Assembly: GCF_039537505.1 (NCBI RefSeq)
Contig: NZ_BAABAQ010000002.1
Span: 558,001 to 622,000 of the forward strand
Reading direction: 5' to 3'
Length of the DNA stretch: 64,000 nt
Origin: Streptosporangium oxazolinicum
Lineage (GTDB): Bacteria > Actinomycetota > Actinomycetes > Streptosporangiales > Streptosporangiaceae
Of the stretch, positions 52,551 through 61,586 are shown piece by piece. The notes under the pieces were generated by a model, which saw only the letters and a list, made by a program, of their open reading frames with translations, did no database searches and was not told the origin of the DNA. Made by a program: the position numbers and the translations under genes. Within the stretch, counting starts at the first letter, position 1. Each line of letters begins with the position of its first letter.

Positions 52551-53585
52551 ATGAAACGCATGATCCTCGCCCTCACCGCCGCCGCCCTCGCCCTCACCGC
52601 CTGCGGGTCCGGTACGGAGGAGGCCAAGCCCGCCGCCGACGGCTCCCCGGCGACCCTGCGCATCGGCTACCAGCTCATCCCCAACGGGGACCTGATCGTC
52701 AAGGACCAGCAGTGGCTGGAGAAGGCGCTGCCGAACACCAAGATCACGTGGAGCAAGTTCGACTCGGGCGGCGACGTGAACACCGCGATGATCGCCGGAT
52801 CGCTCGACATCGGTCTGGCGGGCAGCAGCCCGGTCACCCGGGGGCTGTCGGCGCCGCTCAACATCCCGTACCGGGTGCCGTGGATCTTCGACGTGATCGG
52901 TGACAACGAGGCGCTCGTCGCCCGGGGCGGTGTGACCGACGTCAAGGGGCTCGCGGGCAAGCGGGTCGCCGCTCCCTTCGCCTCGACCACCCACTACAGC
53001 CTGCTCGCCGCGCTCGCCGAGGCCGGGCTGTCGGAGGCCGACGTGAAGATCCTCGACATGGAGCCGCCGGACATCCAGGCCGCCTGGCAGCGCGGCGACA
53101 TCGACGCCGCCTACGTCTGGACGCCCACCCTGGCCGAGTTGCAGAAGAACGGCGGCACGACGCTGGTCACCAGCCGCGAGCTGGCCCAGCGGGGCAAGCT
53201 CACCGCGGACCTCGCCGTGGTGAGCGACGACTTCGCGAAGAAGTACCCGAAGGCGCTGCACGTCTGGCTCCAGCAGCAGGACCGCGCGGTCAAGCTGGCC
53301 AGGAGCGACAAGGACGCCGCCGCCTCGGCCATCGGCCGCCAGCTCAACCTCGACCCGGCGGAGGCCGCGCGCCAGCTCGGCCAGCTCGTGCTCCTCGACG
53401 CGAGTGAGCAGCGCTCCGCCGAGTATCTCGGCACCCCCTCGGCCCCCGGCAAGTTCGCCGAGAACCTGCGCAGTTCGGCCGAGTTCCTCAAGGGCCAGAA
53501 GAAGGTGGACGCCGTACCGGAACTGAGCGTCTTCCAGAAGGGCCTGGCCACGCAGGAGCTCGCGGATGCCTTCGCCGGAAGCTGA
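52551..53585 (+). CDS. ssuA: Sulfonate-binding lipoprotein of the ABC transporter
   Basis: A 344-residue periplasmic-type binding protein with a lipoprotein signal peptide (lipobox LTAC, Cys18) that anchors it outside the membrane. The mature part belongs to the TauA/SsuA family: LRIGYQLIPNGDLIV, GSLDIGLAGSSPVTRGLS, PYRVPWIFDVIGDNEALVAR, GKRVAAPFASTTHYSLL and AYVWTPTLAEL. The motif around IPYRVPWIFDVI is nearer to taurine-binding TauA than to SsuA, so taurine is a reasonable ligand. Its 3' end overlaps ssuB by 20 bases. Confidence 0.9.
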   Translation: MKRMILALTAAALALTACGSGTEEAKPAADGSPATLRIGYQLIPNGDLIVKDQQWLEKALPNTKITWSKFDSGGDVNTAMIAGSLDIGLAGSSPVTRGLSAPLNIPYRVPWIFDVIGDNEALVARGGVTDVKGLAGKRVAAPFASTTHYSLLAALAEAGLSEADVKILDMEPPDIQAAWQRGDIDAAYVWTPTLAELQKNGGTTLVTSRELAQRGKLTADLAVVSDDFAKKYPKALHVWLQQQDRAVKLARSDKDAAASAIGRQLNLDPAEAARQLGQLVLLDASEQRSAEYLGTPSAPGKFAENLRSSAEFLKGQKKVDAVPELSVFQKGLATQELADAFAGS

Positions 53586-54648
53586 GGCCGCCCGCGCGGG
53601 CGGGGGTCCCGGCCCGGCCCGCACGGGCGCGGGCCCCGAGACGGCGGCTCGCACGGACGCGGCCCCCGAGACGGCAGGCGACACGGGTACGGACCCCAAG
53701 GCGTCGAGCGTCACGAACACTGACCCCGAGACGACAGACGGCACAAACACGGACCCCGAGACAGCGGACAACACGAACACGGGTCCCGACCCGGTGAGCG
53801 GCACGAGCACGGAGGCGCCCGGCGGGAACACCGGGCCTCACGACGCCGGAGCCCGCGACACGGCGCTCGCGCTCGCCGGGGTGTCGCACTCCTACCGGGG
53901 GCGCGCCGGGACGGTCGACGCGCTCGGGCCGATCGACCTGGAGATCGCCGCCGGGGAGTTCGTGACGGTCGTGGGCCCCTCGGGATGCGGCAAGAGCACG
54001 CTGTTGCGGCTGGTGGCGGGCTTCACCGCGCCGTCGGCGGGAGTCATCACCGCCTCCGGCGGGCCGGTGTCGGGGCCCGACCCGGCCAGGGGGTACGTGT
54101 TCCAGCAGCACCGGCTCTTCCCCTGGCTCTCGGTCGAGGGGAACGTCGGTTTCGGGCTGCGCGGCCTGTCCAGGGCGGCGCGGCGCGAGCGGGTGGCCGA
54201 ACTGCTGGAGCTGACCGGGCTCGCCGACGTCGCCAGGGCGAGGCCGTACGAGCTCTCCGGGGGCATGCAGCAGCGCGCGGCGATCGCCCGCGCGCTCGCC
54301 CCCGATCCCGCGCTACTGCTGATGGACGAGCCGTTCGCCGCCCTGGACGCCTTCACCAGGGAACGCATGCAGGAGGAGGTCCGCGAACTGTGGCGGCGGG
54401 CCGGGACGACGGTGGTGTTCATCACCCACAGCGTGGACGAGGCCGTCTATCTGGGCACCCGCGTCCTCGCGCTGAGCGGCAGGCCGGGCCGGGTGGTCCT
54501 CGACCGCGCCTCGAAGCTGCCGTACGGCGACCATCCCCGTACCGACCCGCTCTTCGCCGGGCTGCGCGAGGAACTGACGGAGGTCGTCAGGGAGGCCGCG
54601 TCGCCCGGTGGCGCCGGTGGTGGCGTCAGTGGCGGAAGGGGCCGGTGA
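53566..54648 (+). CDS. ssuB: Sulfonate/taurine ABC transporter ATPase with repetitive N-terminal extension
   Basis: A 360-residue ATPase. The ABC domain spans about residues 100-330 with Walker A GPSGCGKST, the Q-loop VFQQHRLFPW, signature LSGGMQQR, Walker B LLLMDEPFAALD and the H-loop ITHSVDEA. The first 95 residues are unlike any family member: six or seven 10-residue repeats such as ETADNTNTGP and ETTDGTNTDP, from a 30-bp DNA repeat. The ATG has AGGAG seven bases upstream inside ssuA, so this extension is really translated unless an internal start is used. The gene overlaps the convergent DUF839 gene by 23 bases. Confidence 0.92.
   Translation: MPSPEAEAARAGGGPGPARTGAGPETAARTDAAPETAGDTGTDPKASSVTNTDPETTDGTNTDPETADNTNTGPDPVSGTSTEAPGGNTGPHDAGARDTALALAGVSHSYRGRAGTVDALGPIDLEIAAGEFVTVVGPSGCGKSTLLRLVAGFTAPSAGVITASGGPVSGPDPARGYVFQQHRLFPWLSVEGNVGFGLRGLSRAARRERVAELLELTGLADVARARPYELSGGMQQRAAIARALAPDPALLLMDEPFAALDAFTRERMQEEVRELWRRAGTTVVFITHSVDEAVYLGTRVLALSGRPGRVVLDRASKLPYGDHPRTDPLFAGLREELTEVVREAASPGGAGGGVSGGRGR
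53638..53817 (+). repeat. 30-bp in-frame tandem repeat in ssuB, six units
   Basis: Six exact-length 30-bp units begin GAGACGGCGG, GAGACGGCAG, AAGGCGTCGA, GAGACGACAG, GAGACAGCGG and GACCCGGTGA; each encodes ten residues of the type ETAxxTNTDP. A weaker seventh unit (GPARTGAGP) precedes them. Units have drifted, yet length and frame are kept. Confidence 0.9.
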
Positions 54649-55822
54649 CCTCGTAGGTGACGCCGTCCGAGGCGTCACCTCGGGGTCCGCGCCGGGAGGA
54701 GAAGTAGAGGCGGTCGCCGCCCGGTGAGAAGGCGAGGCCGGTGATCTCCGACGTGGGGTGGCCCGGGATCCGCAGGACCGGGGTGGCGACCCGGCCGGGA
54801 GTAATCAGGTTGATCTCCGTGTCACCGTCGTCCCCGGCGACGTACAGGCCACCCGAGGGGGTGACGGTGCCGGAGCCCGGCGAGGCGTCGTAGGCGACCT
54901 CCAGGTGTTCGCGTTCCACGTCGTACGCCCACACCCGGTTGTCGCCCCCGGTGGTGAAGAGGCACAGGCCGTCCGCGTAGTGGCAGCCCTCGCCGCCGGA
55001 GAAGCGCCTGACGTCGCCGACCTGGTCGCGGGTGGCCTCCCGCGACCCGCCGGGGTCGGGCACGCGCCGCCAGGTGACCCGCCCCCGGCCGGGCGCGGCG
55101 CAGAGCACCTCCAGGACGCCCGACGTCAGGTCGCCCCAGTAGGCCGGACGGAACCGGTAGAAGCAGCCGTCCGGCTCGTCCTCGGTCAGGTAGACCACTC
55201 CCCGGTCGGGGTCGCAGGACACGGCCCCGTGCCTGAAGCGGCCCATCGCCAGGCGCGGCATCGCGGCCCGCGAGCCGTAGGGGTCGCACTCGAAGACCCG
55301 GCCGCGGAGGATCTCCTCGCACGACAGCCAGGAGTTCCACGGGGTGCGCCCGCCCGTGCGGTTGAGGTCGGTGCCCGACAGGACGCGGTAGGCGTCGGCG
55401 ACGGCCCCGTCAGGCCCGAACCTGATGGCCGACGCCCCGCCGAGCAGCGGGGCCTCCGAGTTGGACACGTAGATCCAGCCGTCGCCGTCGGGGAAGCACG
55501 CGCCGCCGCCGGGCGCCGGGTGCCACAGCACCCCGCCGATCCTGCGGCCGGTACGGGCGACGATCCGGCTGCCGAACCCCTCGGGCAGCGCGATCCCGTT
55601 GGCGTCGGGCGCGCGGAGCGGCCCATAGGGACCCTCCGAGCGCCGGAGGACGACGCCCGCGGCCTCGTACCACAGCGAGCCCGCGAGGACGGTGGCCGTT
55701 GCCAGGGCCGGGACCGACGCAGGCGCCGGGACCGAGGCCCGGAACGGGACCGGGACCGACGCCAGGGCCGGAGCCTGAGCATGAGCCGGGGCCAGGGTGC
55801 GCGAAGCGGTATGGCGAAGCAT
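54626..55822 (-). CDS. Secreted DUF839/PhoX-like phosphatase-family protein
   Basis: A 398-residue protein of the DUF839 family, which includes PhoX-type alkaline phosphatases. Recognisable blocks are LPEGFGSRIVARTGRRIGG, HPAPGGGACFPDGDGWIYVSNSE, NRTGGRTPWNSWLSCEE, GRFRHGAVSCDPDRGVVYLTED, GCFYRFRP and GLAFSPGGDRLYFSS. The N-terminal 50 residues should be an export signal but are unusually long and repetitive (PVPFRASVPAPASVPALA), with no twin-arginine in clear position. Calcium or iron binding and activity are not proven. Convergent and overlapping with ssuB. Confidence 0.8.
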   Translation of the reverse strand: MLRHTASRTLAPAHAQAPALASVPVPFRASVPAPASVPALATATVLAGSLWYEAAGVVLRRSEGPYGPLRAPDANGIALPEGFGSRIVARTGRRIGGVLWHPAPGGGACFPDGDGWIYVSNSEAPLLGGASAIRFGPDGAVADAYRVLSGTDLNRTGGRTPWNSWLSCEEILRGRVFECDPYGSRAAMPRLAMGRFRHGAVSCDPDRGVVYLTEDEPDGCFYRFRPAYWGDLTSGVLEVLCAAPGRGRVTWRRVPDPGGSREATRDQVGDVRRFSGGEGCHYADGLCLFTTGGDNRVWAYDVEREHLEVAYDASPGSGTVTPSGGLYVAGDDGDTEINLITPGRVATPVLRIPGHPTSEITGLAFSPGGDRLYFSSRRGPRGDASDGVTYEVTGPFRH

Positions 55823-56024
55823 GTGGCCCCTCCTCGTCGTCCCTCGCGGTACGTGGCCAGTCGATCGAACTCACATGAACGCCGAGACACCCCCGCCGCA
55901 AACTTTGCGGAAACCGGAGAGCAAACATCCGTCAAAACAGGTCGACCTATCGCCAAGATCGCCATCTTTCCCGCCCGGCGCGTCCACAGTGGGATCTTGA
56001 ACCGTCGTCAGATCGGGAGGACCG

Positions 56025-59000
56025 TTGAGCGAGGGACTCGCGTTCGCGAATCCAGTCTTCGAGACCACGCCCCACGTGGGCACCCGCCGAGCTCTCGTCT
56101 TCCTCGACTCTCCCCCGGCCGCGACCCCACTCCCTCCCTCGCCCACGTCATCGACCTCGCCCTCACCGGACGCGGACGCGGGGACCCCCGCCCCCGGGCC
56201 GTACGCCACCCGGCCGGACACGCGGCTGGCGAGCGCCCTGCGGGCCGAGGGGTTCGCCGTCGACGCCGAGACCAGCGAGGGGGCGGGCGCGGACGGCGAG
56301 CGCGTGTGGAACCTGCTGCGTTCGGCGCGGGAGGGCGACCTGCTGGTGATCCGGCTGCCCGCCGACGGCGGCTGGACCTCGGGGCAGCTGGGGTCGATGA
56401 TCGGCGCGTTCGGGCGGCAGGTCGGCGAGTCGCTGGCCGCCGCCGTACTGATGATCGTCGACTTCGGCTGGAGCGCCCTGGACGGCTCCGCGGAACCGGT
56501 CAGGCAACTCGCCGTGGCCGGGGAGCCGAGGGTGGCCGCGGCGGCCCTCACCCTCACGCTGAGGCTCGACGAGACGGTGCCGGGACCGGTGCGCACACTG
56601 ACCGACGTCATCGCGGAGGGCCTGACGACGCGGGCCGCCGACCTCGACGGGGACGGGACGATCAGCGTCGGGGACCTGCACGCCTACGCGCTCGCCCGCT
56701 ACGCGGCGGCCTCGGCCGCCCGCACGCCCATCCTGATCTCGTACGGAGCCGTCAAGGGGGTCGCGCTCACTCCGGCGAGGGACACCGCCGCCGTGCCGCA
56801 CGCCGCCTTCGCCCGCGTCCTGGCGCGACTCGGCGACCCCGCACCGCCCGCGCACGGGATCGAGATCGTGCGGCGGGTCTACGAGCTCCACCTGAGCGAG
56901 CCCGCCAGGGAGTTGCTGCGCAGGGCGGCCCTGCTCGACGAGGACGAGCCGATCGACGAGATCCTCGGCGACGCCGCCGAGCTGAGGCACTGGGGCCTGC
57001 TGGGCGAGACGACCACGTTCGTCCACCCGGACGTGCGGATCTTCGGCCACTCGCGGCTGTCGGCCGCCGAACGGGCACAGACCTCGGCGCTGTTGCGCCG
57101 CCGCCGGGCCGGGCTGCGGACGGTACGGCCCAGGGCGAGGCTCACCGCCGACCGGTGGACCACCGAGGACCAGCTCGGGCACCGGGTCTACGCCGAGGCC
57201 ATCGCCGCGTTCGTCCGCCACCCCGAGACCCGGCCCCCGCTCACGATCGGCCTCAAGGGCCCCTGGGGTGCGGGCAAGACCTCCCTGATGCGGATGATCC
57301 AGGATCTTCTGGACCCCGGGGCCGCCGGGGCCGCCCCGGCTCCGATCCATCTGCCCGGTTCCCGTACGGAACGGGCGCTGACCAACGCCGAGGTGCTGGC
57401 CAGGACGGGACGGCGCCCCCGGGAGAGCGCCGGATGCGCCGAGCCCGGCCCCCTCCCGCTGCGGCCCGCGGACTGGCGGCCCACGGTCTGGTTCAACCCG
57501 TGGATGTACCAGAGTGGCGAGCAGGTCTGGGCCGGGCTCGCCCACGAGATCATCAGCCAGGTCACCCGGCGGTTGCCCCGCGCCGAACGGGAACGGTTCT
57601 GGCTGGAGCTGAACCTGTCCAGGATCGACCGGGAGGCGGTCCGCAGGCGCGCCTACCACCTGGCGGTGACCCGCCTGGCGCCCGTGGCCCTCGGCCTGGT
57701 CGCCACCGTCGTCCTCACCGGGGCGCTGCTGGCCGCCGCCGCGCTGCTGCCCGCGCTCGGGGCCTTCCTCGGGAACGCCGCGGCGGCCGTCGGCTCCGCC
57801 GGGTCGGTGGTGGTGGTGGTGGCGGGCGCGCTGCGGCTGGCGCGGTTCTTCGGGGAGTCGGCGGACAACGCGTTCCGCGGCCTGGTCACCCAGCCCGACC
57901 TGCTCGGCCCCGGCGCGGCCGACGGGTTCGTCAACGAGGTCGCGACCAACCCCGGCTACCGCTCCAGGACCGGCTTCCTGCACCTGGTGCAGACCGACAT
58001 GCGGCAGGTCCTCGACCTGGTCGCCACCGGGGAGCGCCCGCTGGTGGTGTTCGTGGACGACCTGGACCGCTGTTCCCCGGGAACGGTGGCGCAGGTCATC
58101 GAGGCGATCAACCTGTTCCTGGCCGGGGAGTTCCCCAACTGCGTGTTCGTGCTGGCCATGGAACCGGAGGTGGTCGTGGCGCACGTCGAGGCGGCCTACC
58201 CGGAACTGGCCGGGACGCTGCCGGGCGGCGGGCGGTCCGGCCTGGGCTGGCGGTTCCTGGAGAAGATCGTGCAGCTCCCGCTGAGCGTGCCGCTGCTGGA
58301 CGACGCCGACCGGCTGCCCGCCTTCGTACGGGCCCTGCTGGGCGTCTCCGACGTGGCGTGGCCCACGACCGTCCCCTCGGGTGTTCCCGACGTTCTTTCG
58401 GTCACGGAGACTCCCACGGACGCGGAGACCACGCGACCGCGAAACCCGGACACCACACGGACACCGAATCCGGCCGGACCGCGTCCGGCGGGTCCCCCAG
58501 CCGCCCTGGAACGGCTCGACCCGCCACCGGATCCGGCCGGACCGCGCTCGCGCGGTCCCCTGCCTCCCGCACGGCCCTCCCCGCCCGGCGCCGCCACGCC
58601 ACCGGGAGCGGCCGTGCCGGGACTGCGGGCACCCGCGAAGCCGCGAAGGCCCCGACCGCGAACGCCGGTGGAGACACCGGGACTCGGACTGCGGGCGACG
58701 ATGGAACTGCAGGGATTCGGGCCGCGAACGCCGCAGGAGACGCCGGACCCCGGATCGCGGGCGGCGGAGCCACCGGACCAGGTGCAGGTGAGCCGGTTGC
58801 AGGACGCCATCTGGGCGCTGCGCCCGACCACGACGACCCTCGACGAGGCGGCGCGGCTGGCACAGGACGCGCTGGGGATCGAGTGCTCCGACGCGGTCGG
58901 CGGTCTCTGCGCGGCGACCCGCGAGGCCGCGGACCGGGTCTTCGACGACCTCTACAGCGACGAGAACGCCTACCGGGCGATCGAGCTCGTGCTCCCGGCC

Positions 59001-59363
59001 CTGACGTTCTTCAACCCGCGCGAGATCAAGCGGTACGTGAACGTGTTCCGCTTCTACTCGTTCCTGACCTACCGCCGCGCCCTCGCCGGGGCGGCCCCCG
59101 CCTCGGACGGCGAGGTCGCCAAACTCGCGGCGCTCGCCGTCCAGTGGCCGCACCTGCTGACGCTGCTGGCCATGGAGACGGACGGGGCGAGCGTGCTGCG
59201 ACGGCTGGAGGACACCGCGAACGACGACGGGGGTTGGGAGCGGGCCGTCCACGACACCGGCCTCGTCGCCCACCACACCCCCGGCGGCACCCACCTGGAC
59301 GCCCTGCGCGACCTGCTCTCCCGCCCCCACCCCATCGCCGACCTCGCCCGCTATCTCCTCTGA
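56025..59363 (+). CDS. KAP-family P-loop NTPase with N-terminal degenerate caspase-like domain
   Basis: An 1,112-residue protein. Residues 20-250 resemble the caspase-like (peptidase C14) fold found in actinobacterial multidomain proteins, including the trailing AADLDGDGTISVGDLHAYA (205-221), but the catalytic His loop reads VIRLPADGG (usually F-S-G-H-G) and the Cys loop VDFGWSALDG (usually D-C-C-x-S-G), so both catalytic residues are gone. The KAP NTPase follows: Walker A GPWGAGKTS (Lys418), FNPWMYQSGEQVW, two membrane helices inserted at about 551-578 and 583-605, and Walker B LVVFVDDLDRCSP (about 673-685). Residues 785-893 are a Pro/Arg/Thr repeat region before a conserved C-terminus (PREIKRYVNVFRFY). 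KAP proteins are linked to phage defence and membrane processes; the role here is unknown. Confidence 0.85.
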   Translation: MSEGLAFANPVFETTPHVGTRRALVFLDSPPAATPLPPSPTSSTSPSPDADAGTPAPGPYATRPDTRLASALRAEGFAVDAETSEGAGADGERVWNLLRSAREGDLLVIRLPADGGWTSGQLGSMIGAFGRQVGESLAAAVLMIVDFGWSALDGSAEPVRQLAVAGEPRVAAAALTLTLRLDETVPGPVRTLTDVIAEGLTTRAADLDGDGTISVGDLHAYALARYAAASAARTPILISYGAVKGVALTPARDTAAVPHAAFARVLARLGDPAPPAHGIEIVRRVYELHLSEPARELLRRAALLDEDEPIDEILGDAAELRHWGLLGETTTFVHPDVRIFGHSRLSAAERAQTSALLRRRRAGLRTVRPRARLTADRWTTEDQLGHRVYAEAIAAFVRHPETRPPLTIGLKGPWGAGKTSLMRMIQDLLDPGAAGAAPAPIHLPGSRTERALTNAEVLARTGRRPRESAGCAEPGPLPLRPADWRPTVWFNPWMYQSGEQVWAGLAHEIISQVTRRLPRAERERFWLELNLSRIDREAVRRRAYHLAVTRLAPVALGLVATVVLTGALLAAAALLPALGAFLGNAAAAVGSAGSVVVVVAGALRLARFFGESADNAFRGLVTQPDLLGPGAADGFVNEVATNPGYRSRTGFLHLVQTDMRQVLDLVATGERPLVVFVDDLDRCSPGTVAQVIEAINLFLAGEFPNCVFVLAMEPEVVVAHVEAAYPELAGTLPGGGRSGLGWRFLEKIVQLPLSVPLLDDADRLPAFVRALLGVSDVAWPTTVPSGVPDVLSVTETPTDAETTRPRNPDTTRTPNPAGPRPAGPPAALERLDPPPDPAGPRSRGPLPPARPSPPGAATPPGAAVPGLRAPAKPRRPRPRTPVETPGLGLRATMELQGFGPRTPQETPDPGSRAAEPPDQVQVSRLQDAIWALRPTTTTLDEAARLAQDALGIECSDAVGGLCAATREAADRVFDDLYSDENAYRAIELVLPALTFFNPREIKRYVNVFRFYSFLTYRRALAGAAPASDGEVAKLAALAVQWPHLLTLLAMETDGASVLRRLEDTANDDGGWERAVHDTGLVAHHTPGGTHLDALRDLLSRPHPIADLARYLL

Positions 59364-59510
59364 AGGGCCTCCGGGGTGGCCGGGGTGTCACTCGCGATGA
59401 CACCACCAAACCCGCGCCTGACAAAACCACTACCGGCGACAGCAAATCAAAGATCAACAGGTGTAGCTGGAGCAGTGGGCGCGGATATCGGTCACGCGGG
59501 CCTTCGACTA

Positions 59511-59999
59511 TCAGTCCTGGACAGATCTCCAGGATTCCACAGTCGCTTCGACAATGGTTTCGATGCGGTGTCCGTATGCCAGATGCCCATCAGACACGAA
59601 GCTGCCCTCCCTGAATGGCAAACCGCAGAACGTAGCACGGAAGTGCTTGGGAGATCCGCCCGGCGGGAGCGGCGCGTATGCCGCCAATGGCGCCATATCG
59701 GAGCTCGGCCGTGCCCCGCGCCTGTTCCGCGCCACCTGATGAGCCGCCACACGAAGCAGTGCGTCAAGGCCCTTGTCCATGTAGAGCTGCAACTGGCGGA
59801 ACTGACCGTCAAGGTACTTCTCATGAGCCCTGGAAGGATGCTGCAGGAGATACGCACACACCACAGGCGCGTGCCACCTGTACATCTGAGGATCAGCCTG
59901 CTCTTCAGCCAGGATTCCGTGGTAATAGTCCACGCACACGCCCAGCGGACCGGAAATTGCACCACAGTCGCACTGACCCATGGTGGGGCTATCTGCCAT
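59511..59999 (-). CDS. DUF5946-family protein
   Basis: A 162-residue protein that I match to the DUF5946 family from its pattern: an N-terminal Cys pair (QCDCGAISGPLGVCVDYYHGILAEE), then WHAPVVCAYLLQHPS and a long helix. Function of the family is unknown; the Cys cluster may bind a metal. Base composition is clearly lower in GC than the neighbours, suggesting recent acquisition. I take ATG 59999 as start because family similarity begins there; the open frame extends to 60065. About 100 bases separate it from the first DUF397 gene on the same strand. Confidence 0.65.
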   Translation of the reverse strand: MADSPTMGQCDCGAISGPLGVCVDYYHGILAEEQADPQMYRWHAPVVCAYLLQHPSRAHEKYLDGQFRQLQLYMDKGLDALLRVAAHQVARNRRGARPSSDMAPLAAYAPLPPGGSPKHFRATFCGLPFREGSFVSDGHLAYGHRIETIVEATVESWRSVQD

Positions 60000-60099
60000 G
60001 GGCTGCACCATAGGTGGCCGGCAACAGCCTTGTCGACGGGATTTCGGCGCCGTCTCATGTCCCACCGGGCTATGGTCCTGTCCGCCCTGCGGGGGAACC

Positions 60100-60324
60100 T
60101 CAGGAGAAGTCGAACTCGCCGTCCTTGACGCCGCCGACGAACGCCTCCCACTCGGCCCGGGTATAGACGATCACCTCGGCATCGGGACGACGACTGTGCC
60201 GCACGGCCACCCGCCCACTACCGTCGGCCAACGGACCAGCCTCGACACACTGGCCACCACCATTGGCGCTCCTGGTGCTGATGTGCCAGGCCACGCCCGC
60301 CAACTCCTCAGAGTTGATCATCAC
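60100..60324 (-). CDS. DUF397-domain protein, copy 1
   Basis: A roughly 74-residue DUF397 protein (GVAWHISTRSANGGGQCVEAG, VAVRHSRRPDAEVIVYTRAEWEAFVGGVKDGEF). DUF397 proteins usually pair with an XRE-family regulator just upstream and are involved in development or toxin-antitoxin-like control in actinomycetes. Here no XRE gene is adjacent. The start is set by analogy with copy 2 (GTGATGATCAAC after GGGAGAAG); a longer version from GTG 60345 is open. It is nearly identical to copy 2. Confidence 0.85.
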   Translation of the reverse strand: MMINSEELAGVAWHISTRSANGGGQCVEAGPLADGSGRVAVRHSRRPDAEVIVYTRAEWEAFVGGVKDGEFDFS

Positions 60325-60389
60325 GTACTTCTCCCATTCGCTCACTTAGCTACGCCCGGAAGATTGATACGCCCATCCTTGCGACGCGG

Positions 60390-60620
60390 TTACGCGATGG
60401 GGAAGTCGAATTCGCCGTCCTTGACGCCGCCGACGAACGCCTCCCACTCGGCCCGGGTATAGACGATCACCTCGGCATCGGGACGACGACTGTGCCGCAC
60501 GGCCACCCGCCCACTACCGTCGGCCAACGGCCCGGCCTCGACACACTGACCACCACCATCGGCACTCCTGGTGCTGATGTGCCAGGCCACGCCCGCCAAC
60601 TCCTCGGGGCTGATCATCAC
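60390..60620 (-). CDS. DUF397-domain protein, copy 2
   Basis: A 76-residue DUF397 protein differing from copy 1 at only a few positions (ADGGG for ANGGG; end DFPIA for DFS). A strong GAGGGAGGAG precedes GTG 60620/ATG 60617. The DNA of the two copies, about 230 bp each, appears over 90% identical, so this is a recent tandem duplication with a 290-base offset. The 177-base gap up to the GntR gene has a small open frame that I cannot identify. Confidence 0.88.
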   Translation of the reverse strand: MMISPEELAGVAWHISTRSADGGGQCVEAGPLADGSGRVAVRHSRRPDAEVIVYTRAEWEAFVGGVKDGEFDFPIA

Positions 60621-60797
60621 GTACTCCTCCCTCTCGCTCGCTTGACACGACCGACCGCTTTTTGGACGACGGTCGCGGACTCATCCCGGCTGAGAATGAT
60701 GCTTTGCGGGGATCGTATGCTCGCGCAAAGCTCGCAGCACTGACCTTCCGCACCACACTTTCGTGATTACCGGCTGCGGCGACGGGAGACCCGGAGG

Positions 60798-61535
60798 CTA
60801 TTCCAGGGCGTAGTCGGCCGACAGCTCGCGACCGGGGCCGAGGAAGTCCACGGCGTACTCGGTCACCTCATCGTGCTGGTCCCAGTAGAGGTTGGTCATG
60901 GTGAGTGCCGGTAGACCGCTCTCGATGCCAAGGACTGAGGCGATGTCCCCAGGAACCGGCCTGATCGCGACGATGTCACGTCGCCGGACGGCCCGTCGGC
61001 CCGCTCTGTCCTCGACCAGCCCGAAAGTCATTCTCGGGAGCGGCTCCTCGATCAGCAGCTCGGGCACCACCTGGCCCAGCTCACCCGGAAGCCACGACGT
61101 GGACAGCGCGACGAGCCCCATGTCGTCGTAGTAGGCGCGACGGCGCCGAACAACAGCGACCCCCTCTTCGATCCCCAGCGCGTCCGCGACCGCCTCGGGC
61201 GCCGGAACGAGACCGGCGCTCAAGATCTCAGCTCGCTCACCCCGGCGATAGCCGCTCCCGCTCGCCCGCAGCATCTGAAGACGATCAGAACCCGCCGTAA
61301 TCTTCTTCGGCAGGCTGGCCAGGGTTCCGATCCCCGGAACCGACTCCGCGTAGCCTTCCGCTCTCAACACTGCAGCGACCCGGGTGGCGGTCGCCGTGGA
61401 CACCCCTTCGTCGCGCATGATCTCTCGTACCGACGGAATGCGGTCACCCGGCCGGATCTCCCCGCTCTCGATCCTGGCCTTGATCTGCGCGGCGATCCGC
61501 TTGTACGGAGCCATCGCCTGCGGGTTGTCAGCCAT
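60798..61535 (-). CDS. GntR/HutC-family regulator with UTRA domain
   Basis: A 245-residue regulator with an N-terminal GntR winged helix (YKRIAAQIKARIESGEIRPGD, IPSVREIMRDEGVSTATATR) and a UTRA effector-binding domain (about 90-240; YRRGERAEILSAGLVPAPEAVADALGI onward, VVRRRRAYYDDMGLVALSTSWLP, then YAVDFLGPGRELSADY). Ligand unknown. GGAGT lies nine bases before the ATG. A GCTCTA...TAGAGC dyad in its promoter fits autoregulation. It is transcribed toward the DUF397 genes. Confidence 0.92.
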   Translation of the reverse strand: MADNPQAMAPYKRIAAQIKARIESGEIRPGDRIPSVREIMRDEGVSTATATRVAAVLRAEGYAESVPGIGTLASLPKKITAGSDRLQMLRASGSGYRRGERAEILSAGLVPAPEAVADALGIEEGVAVVRRRRAYYDDMGLVALSTSWLPGELGQVVPELLIEEPLPRMTFGLVEDRAGRRAVRRRDIVAIRPVPGDIASVLGIESGLPALTMTNLYWDQHDEVTEYAVDFLGPGRELSADYALE

Positions 61536-61586
61536 CGTGGGACTCCTGTTCTAGTGCACTCTGAATCAGCCATTGACTTCACTGGT

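Noticed and set aside
54758..59614. Plus-strand frame of 1,618 codons through the DUF839 and KAP genes
   Set aside because: Low-complexity Arg/Gly/Ala shadow in another frame of two genes with clear motifs; no domain.
59364..60128. Plus-strand frames opposite DUF5946
   Set aside because: They have no recognisable domain, whereas the minus-strand frame shows a coherent Cys/His pattern.
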